Shown one piece after another: positions 9,101 to 17,551 of a stretch of DNA of 64,000 bases; the stretch's first letter is position 1, and each line of letters starts with the position of its first letter. A program made the translations under genes and the position numbers. The notes under the pieces are model-generated. The model was not told the DNA's origin. It searched no databases and saw nothing but the letters and a program-made list of their open reading frames with translations. Origin of the DNA: Flavivirga spongiicola (GTDB lineage: Bacteria; Bacteroidota; Bacteroidia; Flavobacteriales; Flavobacteriaceae); the NCBI RefSeq assembly GCF_030540825.1, contig NZ_JAUOEO010000001.1:1647001-1711000 (forward strand), given 5' to 3'.

Positions 9101-9427
9101 ATGAGCGAAACAACAATAGATACAAACGCATTAGGCGAAAAAATAGTAAACGTTTTAAAAACCATTTACGATCCCGAAATTCCAGTTGATATTTACGAAT
9201 TGGGTTTAATTTATGACGTATTTGTTAATGAAGATTACGATGTAAAAATCTTAATGACCTTAACAACACCAAATTGCCCGGTGGCAGAAACATTACCTTT
9301 AGAAGTTGAAGAAAAAGTAAAATCTTTAAACGAGGTAAAAAGTGCCGAGGTAGAAATTACATTCGACCCACCCTGGACACAGGAGTTAATGAGTGAAGAA
9401 GCTAAGTTGGAATTAGGAATGCTTTAA
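9101..9427 (+). CDS. DUF59/MIP18-family Fe-S assembly protein (SufT-like)
   Basis: The 108-residue protein is a MIP18/DUF59 domain: DPEIPVDIYELGLIYDV near residue 27, the conserved TTPNCPVAETLP with Cys, and the C-terminal TFDPPWTQELMSEEAK. In suf operons this family is called SufT and acts in Fe-S protein maturation. It is 76 bases downstream of sufE on the same strand. The family also includes PaaD-like proteins, but the suf context supports the Fe-S role. Confidence 0.9.
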   Translation: MSETTIDTNALGEKIVNVLKTIYDPEIPVDIYELGLIYDVFVNEDYDVKILMTLTTPNCPVAETLPLEVEEKVKSLNEVKSAEVEITFDPPWTQELMSEEAKLELGML

Positions 9428-9522
9428 TTTAGTTTACAGTATTCAGTTGCAGTTTACAGTTTCTAGCTTTATGATTACAAACTAAATGTTACTTTGAGTA
9501 CAGCTAAAAGATCTCAAATGAT

Positions 9523-10092
9523 ATGGAAGGAGAATATTATAAAACAAAAGAGTCTGTTGATGAATATATAAAATTAGCAGAAGGCTTTAATGGTGCTGAT
9601 TTGATTAAAACACTTAAAAAAGTTTTATCTCCTAATTCAACTGTATTAGAAATAGGCTCTGGCCCAGGAAGTGATTGGAAAATATTAAACGAATCCTATA
9701 ACGTTCTAGGTTCTGATAATTCAACTGAGTTTTTAAACCATCTAATCGCAGAAAACCCTAATGGGGAATTCCTCGAATTGGATGCTAAAACTTTAAGGAC
9801 TGATAAAAAATTTGACGGTATTTACTCAAATAAAGTAATGCATCATTTAAGAAATAATGAGTTAGCTGAATCTATTAAAAGACAACACGACATTTTAAAC
9901 CCTAAGGGAATAATTTGTCATTCTTTTTGGAAAGGTGAAGGGTCTGAAGTTTTTAAAGGTCTTTTTGTAAATTACCACACTAAGGCAAATCTTAAAAAGT
10001 TTTATGAAGATAGTTTTGAGATTCTTTCACTTGAAGATTATCAGGAATTTGATGAGGGAGATTCTCTTTTATTAATTGCAAAGAAAAAATAA
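9523..10092 (+). CDS. Class I SAM-dependent methyltransferase
   Basis: The 189-residue protein has the Rossmann-type SAM-binding motif I VLEIGSGPGSDWKIL near residue 45, an acidic end of strand 2 (VLGSDNS), and FDGIYSNKVMHHL in the motif IV position. It is a short stand-alone methyltransferase without a substrate-specifying domain, so the substrate is unknown. It lies between the suf operon and the DUF2480 gene, whose start is one base past its stop, suggesting translational coupling with that gene. Confidence 0.85.
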   Translation: MEGEYYKTKESVDEYIKLAEGFNGADLIKTLKKVLSPNSTVLEIGSGPGSDWKILNESYNVLGSDNSTEFLNHLIAENPNGEFLELDAKTLRTDKKFDGIYSNKVMHHLRNNELAESIKRQHDILNPKGIICHSFWKGEGSEVFKGLFVNYHTKANLKKFYEDSFEILSLEDYQEFDEGDSLLLIAKKK

Positions 10093-10093
10093 G

Positions 10094-10600
10094 ATGTCAG
10101 ACAAAATCATAAATCGCGTAGCGAATAGTAAACTAATGACAATGGACCTTGAAGATTATTATCCTGAAGGACGGCGGGTACTTTTCGATATTAAAGACTG
10201 GCTATTTGAAGGCTTCGTGTTGCGTGAAAAAGATTTTAGACACCAGGCTTCGGAGTTTGATTGGACTCAGTATCAAGATAACTATGTAGCCCTAACATGT
10301 AGTAGTGATGCCATTATTCCTGGATGGGCGTATATGCTTCTTAGTATTCATTTAGAACCTTTTGCAAAAAAGATTGTCATAGGTGACTTAGAAACGTTGG
10401 AAACCTCAATTTATCAAGACATCTTAAATCAACTAGATATTACCGAATTTAAAGACAAACCAGTGATTATAAAAGGTTGTTCTAAAAAACCAGTACCACA
10501 AAATGCATATATTTTACTTGCCAATAAACTAAAGCCTCATGCAAAGTCTATAATGTATGGAGAGGCTTGTTCTTCCGTACCTCTTTACAAAAACAAATAA
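10094..10600 (+). CDS. DUF2480 family protein
   Basis: The 168-residue protein matches my memory of the Bacteroidota-specific DUF2480 family: LEDYYPEGRRVLFDIKDWLFEGFVLREKDFR near the N-terminus and two Cys-containing segments, LTCSSDAIIPGWAYM and IIKGCSKKPVPQNAYI, followed by a C-terminal EACSSVPLYK. The preserved cysteines and the location behind a suf operon make a metal- or cluster-related role conceivable, but this is inference. ATG 10094 is preferred over the upstream non-ATG start because it follows the methyltransferase stop directly. Confidence 0.85.
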   Translation: MSDKIINRVANSKLMTMDLEDYYPEGRRVLFDIKDWLFEGFVLREKDFRHQASEFDWTQYQDNYVALTCSSDAIIPGWAYMLLSIHLEPFAKKIVIGDLETLETSIYQDILNQLDITEFKDKPVIIKGCSKKPVPQNAYILLANKLKPHAKSIMYGEACSSVPLYKNK

Positions 10601-10669
10601 TCTTACCTGTGACCTAATTATAAAAAAGGGTCTAACAAACTATTAACTCAAAATTTTAATAAACTAAAC

Positions 10670-11599
10670 ATGAGAAGACTATTACTATTACTTACCTTTT
10701 TTATTGGAATGACTTCAATAGATGCTCAACAAACTTTAGAAGAATTAAAAGCAATTCAAGGTCCCAAAAAAGATTCTATTGCAGCAATTCAAGGACGTGT
10801 TGATGCCATTCAAGCAAAAATCGATGCTTTACCAGGGTGGAAAATAGGTGCTTTTGGTACTATTGGAGGGAGCTTGTCTAGTTTTAAAAACTGGTACGCG
10901 CAAGGGACACCAAATAATAATTCAGGAAATATTGGTTTTACAGTTAATGCCTTTGCTAATTTAACTAAAGAGAAATTCTTTTGGAGAAATAGTGCTAACA
11001 TAAATTTATCTTGGGTAAAACTAGATGATAAAGACGACCTAACAGATAGTGACTCATTTAGAGAGGCAACAGACGTTTTTAACATCACCTCGTTATATGG
11101 GCATAAACTAAGTGATAAATTTGCAATTTCTGGATTGGGTGAATACAGAACGACTATTTTAAGCAATTTTAATAATCCTGGGTATTTAGATTTAGGTATC
11201 GGTGGTACCTGGACACCCATAAAAGATCTAGTTGTGGTAGTTCACCCTGGAAACTATAACTTTGTTTTTAGTAAAGAAGATACTGTTTTTGAATCTTCGT
11301 TGGGGGCAAAAATCCTTATTGATTACACCAAACAAATTAATGCCATAAGTTTTAAAACGAACCTCTCAATGTTTCAAAGTTATGAAAGCTCAGATTTATC
11401 AAACTGGACATGGACAAATTCTTTTGGATATACATTATGGAAAATGATTGGTGTAGGTTTTGATTTTGGCTTAAGAAACAACAAACAAGAAGCGCTTAAT
11501 TATGCTTTGGCTCAAACACCACCTACAGCTACTTCTTTTGAAGATGTTGATAATGATTTACAAAGCTATTGGATGTTTGGATTAAACTACAAGTTCTAA
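10670..11599 (+). CDS. DUF3078 outer-membrane protein
   Basis: The 309-residue protein starts with a signal peptide ending near DAQQ, followed by a short coiled-coil-like segment (EELKAIQGPKKDSIAAIQGRV) and then WKIGAFGTIGGSLSSFKNW, the start of the DUF3078 domain. Alternating hydrophobic strands and a terminal aromatic (LNYKF) indicate an outer-membrane beta-barrel. The family is common in Bacteroidota with no defined role. It is probably the last gene of the operon because a strong terminator follows. Confidence 0.88.
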   Translation: MRRLLLLLTFFIGMTSIDAQQTLEELKAIQGPKKDSIAAIQGRVDAIQAKIDALPGWKIGAFGTIGGSLSSFKNWYAQGTPNNNSGNIGFTVNAFANLTKEKFFWRNSANINLSWVKLDDKDDLTDSDSFREATDVFNITSLYGHKLSDKFAISGLGEYRTTILSNFNNPGYLDLGIGGTWTPIKDLVVVVHPGNYNFVFSKEDTVFESSLGAKILIDYTKQINAISFKTNLSMFQSYESSDLSNWTWTNSFGYTLWKMIGVGFDFGLRNNKQEALNYALAQTPPTATSFEDVDNDLQSYWMFGLNYKF

Positions 11600-11628
11600 A
11601 ACATGAAGTCAATGTGGCTTTACAAACT

Positions 11629-11666
11629 AAAAAATCGTCTAAAAATTAATTTCTAGACGATTTTTT
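11629..11666 (+). terminator. Bidirectional rho-independent terminator
   Basis: 13-nt perfect arms AAAAAATCGTCTA (11629-11641) and TAGACGATTTTTT (11654-11666) enclose a 12-nt loop. A-rich and T-rich ends suit both the DUF3078 gene and the convergent MORN-like gene. Confidence 0.88.
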
Positions 11667-11688
11667 CTGTTGTATTAGCTTTTAAAGT

Positions 11689-12042
11689 TTAAAAATCGTG
11701 GTTTCCTTTAATTTCAGATTCCTTTAAACCGGCTATAACATTAGCACTATAATCTACTTCTCTTACAGTTTTATCATTCCAATAAAACCATTTGCCGACT
11801 TTTTTACCATTATCATAATTTGCAGAAACTACTTTTTTGCCTTCTGTGTTAAAACTTAACCACTCACCATGTAGTTTACCATCTGCCGTGTAAGTTCCAG
11901 TTTGACTTACAGCACCATTGTCATGATAATAAACAACTTCAATCAAGTTAGTGTCTTTATTAAGTTTTAAATCTCTCTTTTGCTGAGCAAAAGATACCAC
12001 AGTAATTAAAAAGGCAAAATAAAATAAAATTGAGTTCTTCAT
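11689..12042 (-). CDS. Secreted MORN/YwqK-like repeat protein
   Basis: The 117-residue product has a signal peptide (ILFYFAFLITVVSFA) and then tandem MORN-like repeats: VVYYHDNGAVSQTGTY, GKLHGEWLSFNTEGKKV and GKKVGKWFYWNDKTVREV. Such repeats form short beta-hairpins, often in toxin-antitoxin-like YwqK proteins or simple envelope proteins. ATG at 12042 (MKNSILF) gives the normal signal peptide; the longer in-frame start adds six residues of no clear purpose. Upstream lies a set of four 11-bp repeats resembling a Pho box, so phosphate control is possible. Confidence 0.8.
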   Translation of the reverse strand: MKNSILFYFAFLITVVSFAQQKRDLKLNKDTNLIEVVYYHDNGAVSQTGTYTADGKLHGEWLSFNTEGKKVVSANYDNGKKVGKWFYWNDKTVREVDYSANVIAGLKESEIKGNHDF

Positions 12043-12083
12043 AATTATGGGTTTTAACATTATATATCAAATATACAAATAAG

Positions 12084-12127
12084 ATAACATTAAATCAACC
12101 TTTACATAACGTTAAGTTAACATTAAA
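12084..12127 (+). promoter_or_regulatory. Pho-box-like tandem direct repeats (four units)
   Basis: Four consecutive 11-bp units (7 conserved plus 4 spacer bases): ATAACAT-taaa, TCAACCT-ttac, ATAACGT-taag, TTAACAT-taaa. The period equals that of the E. coli PhoB box, although the 7-mer differs. The same pattern recurs before the porin and Pit genes. Confidence 0.6.
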
Positions 12128-12129
12128 CC

Positions 12130-12345
12130 TATAACTAATTGATTTAAAATAATTTAAAAAACAAAACTTAACATTGGAATTCTTAATAATTACTTAATAT
12201 TATCATCACATTCAAGTTACTTTAAACCATGAGATTTGTATCTGTCTTAAGACAAACAATTAGTATTTCATTATAATCTATTAGTTTTTGTCGACTACAT
12301 TATTATGATTTCTAATGAGACTGCCTTGGCCAAGGCAGTCTTTTA
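12130..12345 (+). ncRNA. Candidate small RNA ending at an orphan terminator
   Basis: No annotated ORF lies on the plus strand here, yet it ends in a strong plus-strand terminator (12-bp perfect arms, 12318-12341, then TTTATTTG). The preceding gene is divergent, so the terminator must serve a transcript that begins in this gap. Four Pho-box-like units lie just upstream. The only ATG-initiated frame noticed is 15 codons (from 12229). The 5' end is unknown. Confidence 0.4.
12318..12345 (+). terminator. Orphan rho-independent terminator
   Basis: AGACTGCCTTGG and CCAAGGCAGTCT form a perfect 24-base palindrome followed by a T-rich tail on the plus strand only. No gene on the plus strand precedes it. 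Confidence 0.8.
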
Positions 12346-12367
12346 TTTGTTTTTATTTAATTTTTAG

Positions 12368-12389
12368 TTAACATTAAGTTAACATTAGT
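12368..12389 (+). promoter_or_regulatory. Pho-box-like direct repeat before the porin gene
   Basis: Two identical 7-mers TTAACAT (12368-12374 and 12379-12385) with 4-base spacers taag and tagt, an 11-bp period, located about 37 bases before the porin start. Confidence 0.65.
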
Positions 12390-12425
12390 GTTGGTTATTT
12401 GCAGCGACAAAAACTAATACTCAGA

Positions 12426-13631
12426 ATGAAATTTAAAATTACTTTGGTAGCAATTTGTTTATTTGCTATTAATGCTATAAACGCACAAGAATCAAACGCA
12501 CCAAAATTTGGAAAAGGATTATTTAATCTCGTAGGAAAGGATAGTACTTGGACCATGAAAATTGGAGCTAGAATGCAGTTTTTAGCAATCTCCAATTGGG
12601 AAAACAATGAAAGTAACGAATCAAACTTCTTAGTAAGACGTGCACGTTTAAAATTTGATGGCTACGCCTTTACACCAAAACTTAAGTATAAATTAGAACT
12701 CGGGTTATCAAACAGAGATATTTCCGGAGCTTCACCTTTTACAAGTAATGCGCCTCGATATATTTTAGATGCGGTTATGAAATGGAATTTTGCACCAAAT
12801 TTTGAGTTATGGTTTGGTCAAACAAAATTACCTGGAAACAGAGAACGTGTTGTTTCATCTGCAAACCTTCAACAAGTAGATCGTTCTTTATTAAATAGTA
12901 GATTTAATATAGATCGTGATTTAGGGGTTCAGTTAAGACATCATTTTAATCTTTCAGACACCTTTGTTGTTAAAGAAATGCTTTCTATATCTCAGGGAGA
13001 AGGGAGAAATGTAACTACAGGAAACTTAGGTGGTCACCAATATACAGGTCGTATTGAACTATTCCCATTCGGAAATTTCTCTAGCAAAGGTGATTACAAG
13101 GGTAGTGATTTAAAACGTGAAAAAAAACCTAAACTATCTATCGCCGCAACTTACGATTTCAATAATAATGCTGTTAAAAATAGAAGTAATCAAGGTTCTT
13201 ATATGGTTACAGATACTGGTTTTTATGAAACTAATATAAACACCCTTTTCATCGATGCGATGTTTAAATACAAAGGCTTTTCTCTTATGGCTGAATATGC
13301 CGACAGGGATGCTAAAGATCCTTTTGCGAAAAACTCTGATGGATCTCCTTTATTAAAAGATGGCGAGCAGGTTGTTGTTCAAGTAGGTAAAGGCTTAAAC
13401 CTACAAACTGGTTATTTATTAAAAAGTAACTGGGAAATCTCAGGCCGTTATACAAATATTGAATTAGACAGAGCAATTACTGGTAAAAATCCAGAAAGCC
13501 AATATACTTTAGGACTTTCAAAATATATTGTAGGTCACAAATTAAAAGTACAAACCGATATTAGTCATTTAGAAGTTGAAAACGGAAACAATGAACTTAT
13601 GTGGCGATTGCAATTCGATATTCATTTTTAA
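12426..13631 (+). CDS. Phosphate-selective porin O/P family outer-membrane protein
   Basis: The 401-residue protein has a signal peptide (ITLVAICLFAINAINAQ) and a beta-barrel pattern: FLVRRARLKFDGYAFTPKLKYKLELGLSN near residue 70 is the hallmark of the OprO/OprP (phosphate-selective porin) family, and it ends with MWRLQFDIHF, the aromatic C-terminus of an outer-membrane barrel. It would let phosphate or polyphosphate cross the outer membrane. ATG at 12426 begins a normal signal peptide; the upstream TTG at 12399 is less likely. The Pho-box-like repeat upstream and the Pit transporter downstream support phosphate transport. Confidence 0.9.
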   Translation: MKFKITLVAICLFAINAINAQESNAPKFGKGLFNLVGKDSTWTMKIGARMQFLAISNWENNESNESNFLVRRARLKFDGYAFTPKLKYKLELGLSNRDISGASPFTSNAPRYILDAVMKWNFAPNFELWFGQTKLPGNRERVVSSANLQQVDRSLLNSRFNIDRDLGVQLRHHFNLSDTFVVKEMLSISQGEGRNVTTGNLGGHQYTGRIELFPFGNFSSKGDYKGSDLKREKKPKLSIAATYDFNNNAVKNRSNQGSYMVTDTGFYETNINTLFIDAMFKYKGFSLMAEYADRDAKDPFAKNSDGSPLLKDGEQVVVQVGKGLNLQTGYLLKSNWEISGRYTNIELDRAITGKNPESQYTLGLSKYIVGHKLKVQTDISHLEVENGNNELMWRLQFDIHF

Positions 13632-13635
13632 AAAC

Positions 13636-13657
13636 ATAACATTTACATAACATAATA
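13636..13657 (+). promoter_or_regulatory. Pho-box-like direct repeat before the Pit gene
   Basis: Two identical 7-mers ATAACAT (13636-13642 and 13647-13653) are spaced by ttac and followed by aata, again an 11-bp period, 45 bases before the transporter start. Confidence 0.6.
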
Positions 13658-13701
13658 CTTAGAAACACTTAAGATATTTGCAAACTTATTTCAATTAAAT
13701 T

Positions 13702-15990
13702 ATGGAAGATATATATTTATTAATGTTGATTGCCATTACAGTTTTAGCGGTTGCTGATATTGTAGTTGGTGTAAGTAACGATGCTATAAATTTCCTAAAC
13801 TCTGCTATTGGTTCTAAAGCTATTTCTATTCGAACTATTATGATAGTTGCAAGTTTAGGTATATTTATTGGAGCTGTTTTCTCAAGTGGAATGATGGAAG
13901 TTGCCCGTAAAGGCATCTTTGTTCCGGCTATGTTTAACTTCGAAGAAATCATGTATATTTTTATGGCTGTAATGATTACAGATATATTACTGTTAGATTT
14001 CTTTAATACATTAGGATTACCAACATCTACAACAGTTTCTATTGTTTTTAACCTATTAGGTGCTGCTGTGGTTATGTCATTAATAAAAATTAGTGCTTCA
14101 GATTCTCAAACTTTTGCTAATCTGGGGGATTATATTAATACAAAGAAAGCTTTTGAAATTATTCGGGGTATTTTAATGTCTGTATTTATTGCCTTTACTG
14201 TTGGAGCCATAGTACAATGGATTTCTCGTTTAGTTTTTACTTTCCATTATGAGAAGAAAATAAAAAATTTCGGTGCGATATTTGGTGGTATTTCTTTAGC
14301 AGCTATCACTTATTTTATCTTTTTAAAGGGGTTAAAAGGAACGCCATACTACAAAGACCTTAAAGGACTTCTTGAAGGGAACGAGTTGATTATTATACTT
14401 ATAAGTTTAGTTTTTTGGACTTTATTTTCATTCGGATTCCAAAAGGTATTTAAAAAAACGATTTTACTTGTTGTCATAGCTGTTGGAACTTTTGGTTTAG
14501 CATTAGCATTTTCCGGTAATGATTTAGTAAACTTTATTGGTGTGCCTATGGCAGCCTACCATTCTTATGAAGCCTGGATAGGCTCTGGTGTTGACGCTTC
14601 TATGTTTTCAATGGAAGTACTTGACAAAAAAGTACCGGCAGAGCCATTATTACTGTTTATAGCTGGTGGTATTATGGTATTAACCTTATGGTTTTCTAAG
14701 AAGGCTAAAACAGTAGCTGAAACAGAAATAAGCTTATCTCGCCAAGGCGAAACTCATGAAAAATTTGAACCGAATATATTATCGAGAAGTGTTGTAAAAG
14801 GATCAACCTGGTTATCTAATGTATTCAGTAAAATTGTGTCTGTATCTACTCAAGAAAAAATAAGTAAGAGTTTTGAGAAGCCAGATACTATATTAACAAA
14901 AGATCAAAGTATAGATGCTCCTGCTTTTGATATGATTAGGGCTTCTGTCAACTTAATGGTTGCAGGTGTGCTAATTGCTATTGCAACATCCATGAAATTA
15001 CCATTATCTACAACGTATGTAACATTTATGGTAGCTATGGGTACATCGTTTGCAGATCGTGCATGGGGAAGAGAAAGCGCGGTTTACAGAGTTGCCGGTG
15101 TCCTAAACGTTATTGGTGGATGGTTTGGTACAGCAATTGGCGCTTTCATAGCCGCTGGAATTGTTGTCTTTCTAATTAAATGGAATCCAAGTGTTATGAC
15201 ACCTATTCTGTTATTATTAACTATTATTCTATTAGTTAGAAATTACTTATCACATAAAAAGAGCTCAAAAAAAGTTATAGATGAAGATAGCCTAACCCAT
15301 GCAGAAAGCAGCTCTATTCAAGGTGTTATTCATGAAAGTGCTAATAACATTGCTAATGTTGTTAAACGCGGAAATAAGATTTACAGCAATGCTATTAAAG
15401 GTTTGGCTAAAGAAGATTTATTGTCCCTTAAAAAAAATAAAAAGCAAGTTGATAAGTTATCAAATGAAATTGACAATTTACGTGATAATATCTTCTATTT
15501 TATTAAAAATTTAGATGAGTCCAGTGTTGGGGCGAGTAACTTTTATATTAATATTTTAGGATATCTACAAGATATGACACAATCTTTAGAATACATTTCT
15601 AAAGTTAGTCATAAACACGTAAATAATAATCATAAAAAATTAAAGTTCAATCAAATTAAAGAACTTAAACAGATTGATCAGTATCTTGAGTTATTATTTA
15701 ATAATACCAAAAAAGCTTTTGATTCGCAATCATTTGAGCAAATTGGTGCTATTTTAAATAATAAAAAAGAAGTTTTCAATCTAGTTACCGAAAAAATACA
15801 AAAACAAGTAGAGCGTACCAGAACTGAAGAATCCAGTCCAAAAAATACGACTTTGTACTTTAGTCTCCTTTTAGAAACAAAAGATCTATTAACAGCAACC
15901 ATGAATCTCTTAGAAGAATATCATAATGCTCATGATAGTTCTGTTGCCCCTGCAACAATAGAAACTGTAGAGCCTGAAGAACAACAATAA
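13702..15990 (+). CDS. Pit-family inorganic phosphate transporter with PhoU-like C-terminal domain
   Basis: The 762-residue protein has two halves of the PHO4/Pit fold. The signature NDAINFLNSAIGSKAISIR near residue 27 and GLPTSTTVSIVFNLLGAAVV near 110 recur as MKLPLSTTYVTFMVAMGTSFADRAW near 435 and GGWFGTAIGAFIAA. About ten or more membrane segments are visible. After residue 540 the sequence becomes hydrophilic and helical (SSIQGVIHESANNIANVVKRGNKI), consistent with a fused PhoU-like regulatory domain. It imports phosphate across the inner membrane, complementing the porin upstream. A Pho-box-like repeat precedes it. Confidence 0.93.
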   Translation: MEDIYLLMLIAITVLAVADIVVGVSNDAINFLNSAIGSKAISIRTIMIVASLGIFIGAVFSSGMMEVARKGIFVPAMFNFEEIMYIFMAVMITDILLLDFFNTLGLPTSTTVSIVFNLLGAAVVMSLIKISASDSQTFANLGDYINTKKAFEIIRGILMSVFIAFTVGAIVQWISRLVFTFHYEKKIKNFGAIFGGISLAAITYFIFLKGLKGTPYYKDLKGLLEGNELIIILISLVFWTLFSFGFQKVFKKTILLVVIAVGTFGLALAFSGNDLVNFIGVPMAAYHSYEAWIGSGVDASMFSMEVLDKKVPAEPLLLFIAGGIMVLTLWFSKKAKTVAETEISLSRQGETHEKFEPNILSRSVVKGSTWLSNVFSKIVSVSTQEKISKSFEKPDTILTKDQSIDAPAFDMIRASVNLMVAGVLIAIATSMKLPLSTTYVTFMVAMGTSFADRAWGRESAVYRVAGVLNVIGGWFGTAIGAFIAAGIVVFLIKWNPSVMTPILLLLTIILLVRNYLSHKKSSKKVIDEDSLTHAESSSIQGVIHESANNIANVVKRGNKIYSNAIKGLAKEDLLSLKKNKKQVDKLSNEIDNLRDNIFYFIKNLDESSVGASNFYINILGYLQDMTQSLEYISKVSHKHVNNNHKKLKFNQIKELKQIDQYLELLFNNTKKAFDSQSFEQIGAILNNKKEVFNLVTEKIQKQVERTRTEESSPKNTTLYFSLLLETKDLLTATMNLLEEYHNAHDSSVAPATIETVEPEEQQ

Positions 15991-16010
15991 GAAAAAGAAA
16001 AATACTAAGT

Positions 16011-16040
16011 AAAAAAACACCTCAATTGAGGTGTTTTTTT
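16011..16040 (+). terminator. Rho-independent terminator after the Pit gene
   Basis: AAAAAAACACCTC and GAGGTGTTTTTTT form perfect 13-bp arms with a 4-base AATT loop. Confidence 0.9.
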
Positions 16041-16072
16041 GTTTTGTACCTTAGCTAAAAAGACATACTATT

Positions 16073-16792
16073 TTGAAAGCACTACTTCTAACATTAGCAT
16101 TTTTTGGTTTGTTACCACAATTGAATTCACAAAATCTAACAGGTACTCAACTTCTTGAAAAAGCCATTCAATATCATGATCAAGATGGAAATTGGTCTTC
16201 ATTTAATGGGCAATTTAGTGTGACTATGGAAACACCTAACAATTCACCAAGGCATAGCAATATTATAATAAATTTACCTGAAGACTATTTTCAAGTTATT
16301 GCAACCAGAGATTCAATAACCACTAAATTCACTATTAACAAAGGCAACTGCTCCTTTTCTTTAAATGATTCAATAAACATTTCAGAAGAAAATATAAAAA
16401 AGCATCGTCTTAATTGCAAACGTGCTGAGCTTTACAAAAATTATTACACCTACCTCTATGGGTTACCAATGAAATTAAAAGACGCTGGAACTATTATAGA
16501 AGAAAAAGTTGATAAGAAAATCTTTAAAGGAAAAACCTATTTAGTTTTAAAGGTTTCTTATGATGCTAATATTGGAAGTGATATTTGGTATTTTTACTTT
16601 AATCCAAAATCTTATGCCATGGAAGTTTATCAGTTTTTTAAAACTAACAAGAACGGGCAACAAATTGATGACTCTGGTGAGTATATTATGTTAACTGGAG
16701 AAAAGGTAATAAATGGCATTAAAATGCCTAAAAACAGAGCGTGGTACTACAACAAAGATGATAAATATTTAGGAACAGATATTTTAAATTAA
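16073..16792 (+). CDS. Secreted DUF6503/LolA-like protein
   Basis: The 239-residue protein has an N-terminal signal peptide (ALLLTLAFFGLLPQLNSQ) and a mixed beta-rich body resembling the outer-membrane lipoprotein-sorting (LolA/LolB-like) fold: GTQLLEKAIQYHDQDGNW, a central CxxxxxNDSINISEENIKKHRLNC region and the late YFNPKSYAMEVYQF and GIKMPKNRAWYYN. I recall this arrangement as DUF6503 in Bacteroidota. The start codon is TTG at 16073, the only one giving a complete signal peptide. It follows the Pit terminator and so is an independent unit. Confidence 0.75.
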   Translation: MKALLLTLAFFGLLPQLNSQNLTGTQLLEKAIQYHDQDGNWSSFNGQFSVTMETPNNSPRHSNIIINLPEDYFQVIATRDSITTKFTINKGNCSFSLNDSINISEENIKKHRLNCKRAELYKNYYTYLYGLPMKLKDAGTIIEEKVDKKIFKGKTYLVLKVSYDANIGSDIWYFYFNPKSYAMEVYQFFKTNKNGQQIDDSGEYIMLTGEKVINGIKMPKNRAWYYNKDDKYLGTDILN

Positions 16793-16808
16793 AAAGAGTC
16801 TGAAAAAC

Positions 16809-16967
16809 CTAATTCTATGTCATTCAGAAGGAGGAACGACTGAAGAATCTATGACGATTCTCGTTTTACCAGTAAATATATAAACGTAAAATTGTGTAAC
16901 CCTTTAGTTTTTATCCGATGTAAAGACGAGAAGATTCTTCGCTTTGCTCTGAATGACATAGAATTAG
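16809..16967. repeat. Long palindromic intergenic element (GAATGACA family)
   Basis: Perfect 20-bp arms CTAATTCTATGTCATTCAGA (16809-16828) and its complement (16948-16967) plus inner arms GAAGAATCT (16842-16850) and AGATTCTTC (16932-16940). It lies between convergent genes. Related fragments with GAATGACA occur at 28270, 30700 and 33775. Confidence 0.75.
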
Positions 16968-17008
16968 ACAGCCTCTCTTATTTAAAGACAAATACATAAA
17001 CATAAACT

Positions 17009-17452
17009 TCAAATGATTTGATTTAGGTGATGTTCCAAATGATTTACATAATCTTTAATTAGAAATCTTAGATCGGATCTTTCACCACTATCAAGCTCTA
17101 TTTTATAATTAAGGGTTTCCTCTGTTTGCCGATTTATGATATAACAAATTCTGTTATTGATTGCTAACCAGAAATTAGCCATTTCTTTTAAATCGGCATG
17201 TTGATAATCATTAACTTCTACTAATTCGTTCTGTTTATACGGTCGTATTCTATAAGGTTTATTCTCAGTCTGAATTTCAGTAAATCGTTGCAGATTATTT
17301 ATTCCTGAGTCAATAAGGTGCCCTAAAATCTCTTTTTTTGACCACTTTTCGGGTGATAATTTTTCACTCCATTCAAACTCTGAAGGTTGTGATATATATT
17401 CCAATCCTTTTTTTATTAAACTTTCTAATCTGTTTACTGTTTCTTTCATCAT
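17009..17452 (-). CDS. DinB-like superfamily protein
   Basis: The 147-residue protein shows the DinB/YfiT four-helix pattern. WSEKLSPEKWSKKEILGHLIDSGINNLQRF near residue 25 supplies the first His, and a late KDYVNHLEHHLNQI supplies the His pair. The three His would form a metal site as in putative metal-dependent hydrolases or thiol transferases. It is transcribed alone towards the palindromic element at 16809. Substrate unknown. Confidence 0.85.
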   Translation of the reverse strand: MMKETVNRLESLIKKGLEYISQPSEFEWSEKLSPEKWSKKEILGHLIDSGINNLQRFTEIQTENKPYRIRPYKQNELVEVNDYQHADLKEMANFWLAINNRICYIINRQTEETLNYKIELDSGERSDLRFLIKDYVNHLEHHLNQII

Positions 17453-17494
17453 TATGTATTTCTATAGTATAATACCATTTCTGTTATAATAAAC

Positions 17495-17520
17495 AAAAGC
17501 ACCCTAAAAAAGGGTGCCTT
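17495..17520 (-). terminator. Terminator of the ribonucleotide reductase unit
   Basis: On the minus strand GCACCC, a 7-base loop and GGGTGC are followed by TTTTGTTT; plus-strand arms are 17499-17504 and 17512-17517. Confidence 0.75.
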
Positions 17521-17551
17521 GCGCCTGATAAATCAATCCAATATGAATCTG

